From the NCBI GenBank assembly GCA_027451085.1, contig DAIDKA010000185.1, positions 1 through 16,535 of the forward strand: a stretch of DNA of 16,535 nucleotides. The letters run 5' to 3'. Position 1 is the stretch's first letter, and the number at the start of each line of letters is the position of its first letter. The stretch comes from Gammaproteobacteria bacterium. GTDB taxonomy: Bacteria; Pseudomonadota; Gammaproteobacteria; Steroidobacterales; Steroidobacteraceae. A program made the translations under genes and the position numbers. The notes under the pieces were generated by a model. That model did not search any database. It had not been told where the DNA came from and saw nothing but the letters and a program-made list of their open reading frames with translations. Positions 7,069 through 13,000 of this stretch are shown piece after piece.

Positions 7069-7874
7069 GATGTCCGCTCCATCCTGGGAGGCAGGTCCAG
7101 GCGCGCCATATCGATGGTTCCAGGTTCTGCCGGAAAGCGCGCCAGCACCGCCGGGTCGTGGCCTGGAATGATGTGATCGATCGATGGCGCAAGCTGCCGC
7201 AGGCGCTGGTGCGACTCCAGGTACTGCGCCAGGTCCACCAGGATCGGAAAGGGCACCCCGCGTGTCAGGTTGGCCCAGAAATGGGCCGCATCCGAGGCCA
7301 GCACCACCGCTCCTCGCGCTGTGTTCACGCGCACGGCCTGCAGCCCCGGGGTGTGTCCCGCCAGGCGGTGCAGGCTGATGCCCGGCAGCAGTTCCTCGTC
7401 GCCTGCGTGGAACACCACGCGTCCTTCGTACAGCGATTGCACCATGCCGGCGACGTCACGACCCTCGAACGCCGTCCGCAGGTGCGGGTGGGTCATGGCC
7501 CGGCCGGTGCAGTAGGTCATTTCCGCGTCCTGCACATGGAAGCGCGCGCGCGGAAATAACGGAATGTTGCCGGCGTGGTCGAAGTGCATGTGGGTGACGA
7601 CGATGTCCTCGATGGCCTCTGCGGCAACGCCGGCAGCCTTGAGTCCTTCGGCGACGGGACGGGTCATCTGCCGTCCGCGCCGGCGGGCCGCATCGGCGTC
7701 GAAGCCCGTATCGACCAGCAGCAGCCGGCCGTGGCCTCTGACCAGCCAGACAAAGTAGTCCAGCGGCATGGGGCCGGCGTGGTCGTCTCCACCGATGAAG
7801 TTATGGGTGGAGGTGCGCTCCAGGTGCCCGTAGCGGACCGCGAGGATTTCGTAGGCGGGTGGTGGGGGGGTCAT
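7065..7874 (-). CDS. MBL-fold hydrolase, N-acyl-homoserine lactonase-like
   Basis: A 269-residue metallo-beta-lactamase-fold protein close in layout to AHL lactonases (AttM/AiiA-like). Metal ligands are His95, His97, Asp99 and His100 in THMHFDHAG, then His174 in AGHTPG, Asp195 in LASDAAHFW and His239 in IPGHDP. No signal peptide is seen, so it acts in the cytoplasm. It overlaps the SDR stop by ATGA at its 5' end and the hydroxyacid dehydrogenase start by ATGA at its 3' end, an arrangement that implies a fixed ratio of the three enzymes. No LuxI/LuxR genes are nearby, so quorum quenching is less likely than hydrolysis of a lactone intermediate. The family is firm; the true substrate is unknown. 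Confidence 0.94.
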   Translation of the reverse strand: MTPPPPAYEILAVRYGHLERTSTHNFIGGDDHAGPMPLDYFVWLVRGHGRLLLVDTGFDADAARRRGRQMTRPVAEGLKAAGVAAEAIEDIVVTHMHFDHAGNIPLFPRARFHVQDAEMTYCTGRAMTHPHLRTAFEGRDVAGMVQSLYEGRVVFHAGDEELLPGISLHRLAGHTPGLQAVRVNTARGAVVLASDAAHFWANLTRGVPFPILVDLAQYLESHQRLRQLAPSIDHIIPGHDPAVLARFPAEPGTIDMARLDLPPRMERTS

Positions 7875-8608
7875 GCCGAGGCCGAGAAGCCGCCATCCAC
7901 GTGCAGGATTTCGCCGCTGATGAACGAGGCGGCGTCGGACAGCAGGAACAGCGCGGCCGAAGTCGCGTCGTCCTCGTGCCCGATCCGCCGCAGCGGAAAC
8001 CGCACCGACCGGCGCTCGTATTCCTCGCGCGGGGTGATCGCGGTGGCGCCTGGAGTGGGTATCGACGCGGGAGCCAGTGCGTTTACGCGGATTCCCCTGG
8101 GGCCGAGTTCTGCCGCCAGTGTGCGGGTCAGGGAGCCGATGGCCGCCTTCACCGCGCTGTAGACTGCCGTGCCGGCGAAGCCGCGTTCGCCGGTGGGCGA
8201 TGCCAGGTTCAGGATGGCGGCCGGCCGGTGCGCATCACGCTGCGCCAGCAGCGCCTGCGCGCCCCAGATCGAGCCCTTGATGCCGATGGCCAGCATGCGG
8301 TCGATGATGGCGTCGTCGACGGCCTCGATGACGTCGTAGCGGATCAGCATGGCGTTGTTGATGACGCAGTCCAGCCGGCCGAAGGCCGCTGCCGCCGCCA
8401 GGAACGCGTGCCGATCCGAGACATCCACCACTGCGGTGTGGACCGCGGGCAGCCGTTGTTTCAGCGCCGCGAGTGCCGCGGCATCGATGTCCAGGGCGGC
8501 AACTTCCGCGCCTGCCGCAAGTGCGCCTGCCACGAAGGCCGAACCCAGCCCCCGGCCCGCGCCGGTGATGAGGACCCGCCGTCCCGAAAGATCGAACCTG
8601 TTGGCCAC
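7871..8608 (-). CDS. SDR family NAD(P)-dependent oxidoreductase
   Basis: A 245-residue classical short-chain dehydrogenase. The nucleotide motif TGAGRGLG lies at 15-22, and Asp40 at the end of strand 2 favours NAD(H). NNA is at 84-86, Ser137 in LNLASP, and the active-site YSAVK gives Tyr150 and Lys154. The C-terminal SGEILHVDGG (231-240) is typical. The fourth member of the usual catalytic tetrad, Asn in the NxKG stretch, is replaced: the sequence reads AIGIKG, with Gly109 there. The start is GTG at 8608 behind AGGAGG (4-nt spacing). It is the first gene of an ATGA-coupled SDR-MBL-dehydrogenase unit, with a sigma70-like promoter 36 nt upstream. It likely interconverts a secondary alcohol and ketone in the pathway; the substrate is unknown. 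Confidence 0.95.
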   Translation of the reverse strand: MANRFDLSGRRVLITGAGRGLGSAFVAGALAAGAEVAALDIDAAALAALKQRLPAVHTAVVDVSDRHAFLAAAAAFGRLDCVINNAMLIRYDVIEAVDDAIIDRMLAIGIKGSIWGAQALLAQRDAHRPAAILNLASPTGERGFAGTAVYSAVKAAIGSLTRTLAAELGPRGIRVNALAPASIPTPGATAITPREEYERRSVRFPLRRIGHEDDATSAALFLLSDAASFISGEILHVDGGFSASA

Positions 8609-8643
8609 GGAGCCTCCTGCTGCCGCTGCAATCGCAAGCCAGC

Positions 8644-8672
8644 GGTATAGCCCGCCGCGCGGGTGGTGGCAA
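8644..8672 (-). promoter_or_regulatory. Sigma70-like promoter of the SDR-MBL-dehydrogenase operon
   Basis: On the minus strand a -35 TTGCCA (8672-8667) and a -10 TATACC (8649-8644) are separated by exactly 17 nt. Transcription would start near 8637, giving a leader of roughly 30 nt before the GTG at 8608. This is the best-formed promoter I could find in the window. Confidence 0.55.
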
Positions 8673-8679
8673 CGTTGCC
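8668..8679. promoter_or_regulatory. Perfect 12-bp palindrome over the -35 box (candidate operator)
   Basis: GGCAACGTTGCC reads the same on both strands and covers the -35 hexamer of the proposed SDR-operon promoter. A dimeric repressor bound here would block RNA polymerase. The palindrome is seen directly; the operator role is inferred from its position. Confidence 0.5.
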
Positions 8680-8734
8680 GGCGAACGGGCCTTGACCGGA
8701 TGCGAAGCGGCTGCGCCGCGAAGGCTATTCCGCC

Positions 8735-8953
8735 TCAGCGCTTCTTCGCCAGTCCCACTACGATCAGCACTGCCCCGGCGGCCAGCGCAATGCCACCCGC
8801 CCAGGGCGGGATCGCGTGGTGCTCAGACACCTTGGCTTCGAAACCTGCGATCTTCACCACGCTTCTGTCCTGCGTGTAACTGGCGCCGTGGAGCAGCACG
8901 AACATGCCGGCAGCGGCCAGTACCGCCCCGATGAGCAGCATCAGGCCCTTCAT
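8735..8953 (-). CDS. DUF3185-like small membrane protein
   Basis: A 72-residue inner-membrane protein with two predicted helices, about residues 4-21 (LMLLIGAVLAAAGMFVLL) and 50-68 (PWAGGIALAAGAVLIVVGL). A polar segment of about 28 residues lies between them, and a basic AKKR tail ends the protein. The layout and the HAIPPWAGGIAL segment match what I know of DUF3185 proteins, whose function is not known. Its ATG overlaps the stop of the SRPBCC gene by 4 nt (ATGA), so the two are translated together. Family call moderate; function unknown. Confidence 0.8.
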   Translation of the reverse strand: MKGLMLLIGAVLAAAGMFVLLHGASYTQDRSVVKIAGFEAKVSEHHAIPPWAGGIALAAGAVLIVVGLAKKR

Positions 8954-9444
8954 TTGTCGGTTCCCTCGGCCATCGCCTTCATTTTTTTCAGCGCGGCCTC
9001 GAACAGGGTCCGGCGGCGGGCCAGATCCGCCTGCTTCGCAGCTTCGTCCGGCTTGTCCGATTCGTCCATCATCAGTGTGTAAAGGAGTCTGGAGGTTTTG
9101 CGGGTCACGGGCCGGGCTTCCAGGAAGCCATGGTAGAGGTCATAGAACTGGCCATCCTTCACCGGCTGCGTATAGCCGTAGGAAAGCTCCGTCTTGCCCA
9201 CCAGGATTTCCGATACCCGGCCACCAGCCAGGGCTCGTACCGTGCCGACGTCGCCATCGCCGGAGGTGATCTTGCAGTCGACGTTCAACCACTGGCTGAT
9301 GCTGCAGTAGTCGCCTACCTTGGCCCAGACTTCGGCCGCGGGCTTGTTGACATCGATCTCCATGTGGATGGCGCGGTAGTCGGGTTGTGCGGCATGGGCC
9401 TGGGTGGCCACGGCAAGAGCACATAGCAGCAGATACTTGTTCAC
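8950..9444 (-). CDS. Secreted SRPBCC (START/polyketide-cyclase-like) family protein
   Basis: A 164-residue protein with a Sec signal peptide (MNKYLLLCALAVATQAHA, cleavage after AHA at about residue 18). A START-like SRPBCC fold follows: the opening strand IHMEIDVNKPAAEVWAKVGDY (26-46), then WLNVDCKIT and GDVGTVRAL, is typical of polyketide_cyc2-type ligand-binding domains. The predicted place is the periplasm, where it could bind a hydrophobic ligand; the ligand is unknown. The GTG at 9444 is preferred over an upstream start at 9498 because GAGGA lies 5 nt before it and the signal peptide then begins exactly at residue 1. It starts 62 nt after the exported oxidoreductase and overlaps the DUF3185 gene, so the three form a probable envelope operon. 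The C-terminus is Lys-rich and helical. Confidence 0.85.
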   Translation of the reverse strand: MNKYLLLCALAVATQAHAAQPDYRAIHMEIDVNKPAAEVWAKVGDYCSISQWLNVDCKITSGDGDVGTVRALAGGRVSEILVGKTELSYGYTQPVKDGQFYDLYHGFLEARPVTRKTSRLLYTLMMDESDKPDEAAKQADLARRRTLFEAALKKMKAMAEGTDK

Positions 9445-9506
9445 GTCTGTCCTCGGGTGCTGATTGTCGGTTGTTGTCGGGGCTGGTCCGGCCTGCACGG
9501 AGCTGT

Positions 9507-10250
9507 TCAGGGCTTCAATGTCGCCGCAATGCTGTGGATTTGTTCGGGCGTGTGATCGCCGGCAAGCGGCGATCCGGGAACCAGGAACCGGCCCATCGAA
9601 AGACCCCCGATCAGCACGGGTTCGTAGCCGATTTCGCGGATCAGCCGGGAGGCGATTTCGATGGCATGACGGTCGTCGGCCGCAATGGGCATGCCCACCT
9701 TGCCCGGGGTTTCGTGTTCCTGCGCCATCTGCGCGGCGGGCACGGCATTGAAGGCGCGAACGACGTGCGCGCCTGGCAGCAGTTTTGCGGTCATCAGTCC
9801 GGCGCCCCCGGCGGCATTCGCCTGGTCCGCAATGGCGCCATCCCGGTTGGCAAAGGGATTGCTGGCGTCGATCACGATCTTGTCCTTGAGCGCTCCGCCC
9901 AGGGACTGGCCGAGTCCGGGCATGGCGCGGTAAGGCACGGCGAAGATCAGGACGTCGCCGAAGGCCGCGGCTTCGGCCGGGGTGCCGGCCCGGGCATGGG
10001 CGCCGACCCGGGCGGCCAGCTGCCTGTCGTGGTCGAGGCTCTCGGAGGCGAACATGACCTCGTGTCCGGCGGCAGCCCAGACGCCACCGAGCGCGCTGCC
10101 CACCCTGCCGGAGCCGATGACACCGATCCTCTCGGGTCGACCTGCGGCGCCGGCCACGCGGGTCACGAACGGAAGCGCGGCGAGCGCGGCCGACAGGCCG
10201 AGGGTCTGCAGCAGCGCACGACGCAGCGGATCCGGGTGGCGGGCGTTCAT
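9507..10250 (-). CDS. Exported NADP-binding oxidoreductase, F420-reductase-like (NADPH-dependent F420 reductase family)
   Basis: A 247-residue protein. A leader MNARHPDPLRRALLQTLGLS with a hydrophobic run to about residue 28 precedes a Rossmann domain of the NADP oxidoreductase coenzyme-F420-dependent type. The nucleotide loop is IGVIGSGRVG (42-51), DASNPFANRDG lies at 128-138, and FNAVPA at 167-172 is characteristic. The Arg10-Arg11 pair before the hydrophobic stretch resembles a twin-arginine signal, which would export a folded, cofactor-loaded enzyme. The consensus is imperfect (RRALLQ rather than RRxFLK). The ATG at 10250 is chosen for AGGAG 6 nt upstream. It is divergent from ohr and upstream of the SRPBCC and DUF3185 genes. 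Most proteins of this fold are cytoplasmic, so an exported version is unusual. Function unknown. Confidence 0.85.
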   Translation of the reverse strand: MNARHPDPLRRALLQTLGLSAALAALPFVTRVAGAAGRPERIGVIGSGRVGSALGGVWAAAGHEVMFASESLDHDRQLAARVGAHARAGTPAEAAAFGDVLIFAVPYRAMPGLGQSLGGALKDKIVIDASNPFANRDGAIADQANAAGGAGLMTAKLLPGAHVVRAFNAVPAAQMAQEHETPGKVGMPIAADDRHAIEIASRLIREIGYEPVLIGGLSMGRFLVPGSPLAGDHTPEQIHSIAATLKP

Positions 10251-10444
10251 ACGAGTCTCCTGCAACGGTGGCGGCGAAACGCTACACCTTTGGCGCGGGC
10301 CCGGCAAACCCCGGGTTGTCCAGGCCTTGCAAACGGCAGCCTTCGTTGCGGGCAGGAGTTACGATAGGCGTGGCAGTCCCGCGCCAGTGGCCGGAAAGCC
10401 GGCCATGACCCCTGCATCAGACGTATGAGTCAAAGGAGCGCCCC
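10251..10444. promoter_or_regulatory. Divergent control region between the exported oxidoreductase and ohr
   Basis: These 194 nt must hold both promoters. I do not see a clean TACAATT-type OhrR operator or a well-spaced -35/-10 pair. A 7-bp hairpin TGGCCGG/CCGGCCA with an AAAG loop (10388-10405) lies in the ohr leader, and AAAGGAG (10434-10440) is the ohr ribosome binding site. Confidence 0.35.
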
Positions 10445-10870
10445 ATGTCCGTGAACGTTCTCTACCGCACCTCGGCCCGCGCCACCGGCGGCCGCGATGG
10501 CCACTCGGCGACGCTGGACGGCTCCGTCGACGTGAAGCTCACCATTCCCAAGGAGCTGGGCGGCCCGGGTGGCGCCGGCGCCAATCCCGAGCAGCTGTTC
10601 GCCACCGGCTATGCCGCCTGTTTTCTCAGCGCCATGAAGTTCGTCGCCTCCCAGGGCGGCCCGAAGGTTCCCGCCGATGCCACGGTGACTGCCACCGTGG
10701 GCATCGGTCCTCGCTCCGAGGGCGGTTTCGGCCTGGAAATTGCCCTGGCGGTGGCGGTTCCGGGGCTCGCCCGCGCGCAGGCCGAGGAACTCCTCGCCAA
10801 GGCGCATCAGATCTGCCCGTACTCCAACGCCACCTGCAACAACGTGGACGTCAAGCTCAGCGTCGTTTGA
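10445..10870 (+). CDS. ohr: Organic hydroperoxide resistance protein, Ohr/OsmC family
   Basis: A 141-residue thiol peroxidase that reduces organic hydroperoxides in the cytoplasm, using lipoylated proteins as reductant in the known family. The Ohr signature is complete: Arg17 in GGRDG, Glu49 in NPEQLFATGY, peroxidatic Cys59 in GYAACF and resolving Cys124 in CPYSNAT. The opening VLYRTSARATGGRDG and the ending CNNVDVKL favour Ohr over OsmC. AAAGGAG lies 4 nt before the ATG. It stands alone on the plus strand, divergent from the exported oxidoreductase and convergent with the small secreted protein. No OhrR (MarR-type) regulator is in the window, which is unusual only in that the pair is commonly adjacent. 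Confidence 0.96.
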   Translation: MSVNVLYRTSARATGGRDGHSATLDGSVDVKLTIPKELGGPGGAGANPEQLFATGYAACFLSAMKFVASQGGPKVPADATVTATVGIGPRSEGGFGLEIALAVAVPGLARAQAEELLAKAHQICPYSNATCNNVDVKLSVV

Positions 10871-10911
10871 GCCGGGTGAAGCGGCCCGACCGGCGCCGGG
10901 CGATCGGTGTG

Positions 10912-10950
10912 GCCGCGGGCCGGGCCGGTTTGGCAAGGCCGGCCCGCGGC
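10912..10950. terminator. Strong GC hairpin between convergent genes
   Basis: GCCGCGGGCCGG (10912-10923) pairs perfectly over 12 bp with CCGGCCCGCGGC (10939-10950) around a 15-nt loop. It lies between the ohr stop (10870) and the stop of the small secreted protein (10959), so it can serve both strands. There is no U-tract on either side. Confidence 0.55.
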
Positions 10951-10958
10951 ATCCCCGC

Positions 10959-11294
10959 CTAGTGTTTCTGCTTGTAGATGTGCCGGCTGTTCCTGTTCAG
11001 GGACTTGTTGAGCCGGCGCTGCTGCGCCTTGGTCAGGTGACCGCCCTGCCGCGCCTCATCGGCGCTCTCACGCTTGGCGATGTTGGCGTCGTGCGCTTCA
11101 TCGTGCGCGGCCTGCTTGGCCGACATCGTGCCATTCGCGAGGCCCTGGTTGATGCGTGCCTGTTGATTGTCCAACCGCTGATTGACTTCATTCACGCGGG
11201 GATGGTTGGGGACATCCTGTGCGGTGGCCATGCCGCTGCCCAGGATGGTGCACAGCGTGCCCGCCGCAATCAGGGAGACTGATTTGAATTTCAT
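10959..11294 (-). CDS. Small secreted protein of unknown function with internal repeat
   Basis: A 111-residue protein whose first 25 residues (ending GMATAQ) form a Sec signal peptide. The mature part is short, very polar and His/Asn/Gln/Lys-rich, predicted mostly helical, with no Cys. Two stretches look like copies of one unit: residues 54-72 (NGTMSAKQAAHDEAHDANI) and 84-106 (GGHLTKAQQRRLNKSLNRNSRHI). Each has the pattern Gly, polar, hydrophobic, Thr/Ser, then a helix ending in Ile. I recall similar uncharacterised periplasmic proteins in other Proteobacteria but cannot name a function. The ATG at 11294 is chosen for GAGGA 5 nt upstream and because the signal peptide starts there. It is convergent with ohr and divergent from the NCS1 permease. 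Confidence 0.85.
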   Translation of the reverse strand: MKFKSVSLIAAGTLCTILGSGMATAQDVPNHPRVNEVNQRLDNQQARINQGLANGTMSAKQAAHDEAHDANIAKRESADEARQGGHLTKAQQRRLNKSLNRNSRHIYKQKH

Positions 11295-11566
11295 GGAATC
11301 CTCTTGCAATCGTTGTTGACCGTGTCTGCACGGCTCCCTTGAGAGTCCGTGCGGATCAGAACGTGGGGATGCTGCAAACGTTGACGAATTGTTGTCGCGG
11401 CAATGGACGTGCGCGTTAAGATCACTTAAGGGTCTTGGGATATTGTTGAATGCCGGTGGTGTGGCCCCTTACCCCCGTCGGCTTGAGCAAGGCAAGCCCG
11501 CTTGCGTGAAGAATTTTACGTTATGTGGGCAGGCACGCCCGCCAGCGTTGCTGGCACCATGAAGGC
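11295..11566. other. Divergent intergenic region (secreted protein / NCS1 permease)
   Basis: These 272 nt have no supported gene. Features seen are a small CCGTG-TCTG-CACGG hairpin (11320-11333), an AT-richer stretch with two TTAAG pentamers one helical turn apart (11416-11420 and 11426-11430), and GGCAAG/CTTGC arms near 11491-11505. TTGTCG (11392-11397) with TTAAGA (11416-11421) is a weak promoter candidate with an 18-nt spacer for the permease. Confidence 0.35.
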
Positions 11567-13000
11567 GTGAATACCAACGCCTCACCGCCCGCCATCGACG
11601 GCATCGAATCCCACTCGATCGACTTCGTGCCCGAAGACGAGCGTCACGGCCGCGTCTGGGACCAGGGGCCCTTCTGGTTCCTCAGCAACTTTCATTTCTT
11701 CGCCATTGCCATCGGCTTCGTGGGCCCGAGCCTGGGGCTGACGCTGGGCGCGACCGTGGCGGCCGGAGCGCTGGGCATCGTGCTGGGCACGGCGTTCCAG
11801 GCATTCCATGCCTCCCAGGGGCCGGAGATGGGGCTGCCGCAGATGATCCAGTCGCGCGCCCAGTTCGGCTACCGGGGGGTGATGGTGCCCCTCATCGGCA
11901 CGCTGGTCAGCCTGATGGGCTACAACGTGGTCTCCACGGTCCTGGTGTCCTCGGGCGCCCACGCATTGTGGGGGCTCAACCGTCCCGCGGTGGCCGCCGC
12001 GCTGTCGCTGGCCGCCGCCGTGCTCGCCGTCTGGGGCTACGACTGGCTGCACCGCGTTTTCAAGCTGCTGTTCTGGGTGGGTTTGCCGCTGTTCACGCTG
12101 CTGACGCTGGCAATCCTGTCCGGCCGCGTGGCGGGCGCTGCACCTGTGGCCGGCCACTTCACCTGGGCGGCCTTTCTAACGCAGCTCGCATCGGCGGCCA
12201 GCTTCAATGTCACCGCGGCTCCCTATGTGTCTGACTATTCGCGCTACCTACCGCGTGACACGCCGCGCCGCCTGATCATCGGCAATGTCTTTGCGGGATC
12301 GGCGCTGTCAGCGATATGGCTGATCATACTCGGCGGCTGGCTCGCGACCCGGCTGGGCAGTGATGACGCCCTGCTGGTCCTGGATCGCGCCGGCAACCAG
12401 GTTGCGCCCTATCTCGGCACGCTGCTGGTCGCCAACTCCATCGCGGCGCTGGCGGCCACGGTAGGCATGAACGCCTACAGCGGCATGCTCACCTTCGTGA
12501 CCGCCGCAGACTGCCTGCGCCCGCAGCGTCCGACCCGGCGCCTGCGCATCATCGTCATTGCCGTGCTCATGCTGCTGTGGATTTGCGTGTCGGTGGGCTT
12601 TGGCGGCAATGCCATCGCCTACGTCAACGGCATGCTGGTGCTGATGCTCTATTTCCTCATGCCCTGGACCGCGGTGAATCTGATCGACTACTTCGTGCTG
12701 CGGCAGGGGCGGTACTCAATCCCTGACCTGTTCCGGCCGGACGGCATATACGGGGCCTGGGGCCTGCGCGGGCTCGCAGCCTATGCGGTCGGGTTCGCGG
12801 CCAGCGTGCCGTTTTTCGTTGTACCGGGCATCTACACCGGCGCCGCGGCTGTCCGCCTGGGCGGAGTGGACGTGGGCTGGCTGGTCGGCGCCGGGGTGAG
12901 CGCGGTGACCTACCTGCTGTCCAGTCCAGCCTGGCGCGCCCGCATCGGCGATGCGGACACTCAAGGCTCACAGGTCCGGGAAGAGGGGCTCGGGGGTTAG
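11567..13000 (+). CDS. NCS1 family purine/cytosine-type permease
   Basis: A 477-residue inner-membrane symporter of the nucleobase:cation (NCS1) family, with about 12 hydrophobic segments. Diagnostic features are the N-terminal IESHSIDFVPEDERHG just before the first helix, the hallmark DYSRYLP at residues 223-229, MNAYSGMLT in the middle, and DYFVLRQGRYSIPDLF toward the C-terminus. Known members import cytosine, purines, allantoin, hydantoins, thiamine or related rings; the substrate here cannot be assigned. The start is uncertain. GTG 11567 puts the family N-terminus near residue 1, with AAGG only 1-2 nt upstream, while GTG 11525 would add 14 unconvincing residues. Its stop overlaps the stop of the convergent GntR gene, suggesting the two belong together. 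Confidence 0.92.
   Translation: MNTNASPPAIDGIESHSIDFVPEDERHGRVWDQGPFWFLSNFHFFAIAIGFVGPSLGLTLGATVAAGALGIVLGTAFQAFHASQGPEMGLPQMIQSRAQFGYRGVMVPLIGTLVSLMGYNVVSTVLVSSGAHALWGLNRPAVAAALSLAAAVLAVWGYDWLHRVFKLLFWVGLPLFTLLTLAILSGRVAGAAPVAGHFTWAAFLTQLASAASFNVTAAPYVSDYSRYLPRDTPRRLIIGNVFAGSALSAIWLIILGGWLATRLGSDDALLVLDRAGNQVAPYLGTLLVANSIAALAATVGMNAYSGMLTFVTAADCLRPQRPTRRLRIIVIAVLMLLWICVSVGFGGNAIAYVNGMLVLMLYFLMPWTAVNLIDYFVLRQGRYSIPDLFRPDGIYGAWGLRGLAAYAVGFAASVPFFVVPGIYTGAAAVRLGGVDVGWLVGAGVSAVTYLLSSPAWRARIGDADTQGSQVREEGLGG

Noticed and set aside
7065..7874. Quorum-quenching AHL lactonase as a firm functional call
   Set aside because: The fold and metal ligands fit, but no quorum-sensing genes are nearby and the neighbours are catabolic. 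It was kept as lactonase-like only.
9387..10367. Plus-strand open frame of 326 codons over the exported oxidoreductase
   Set aside because: It has no motifs, and the minus frame carries GVIGSGRVG and other family features with a good ribosome binding site.
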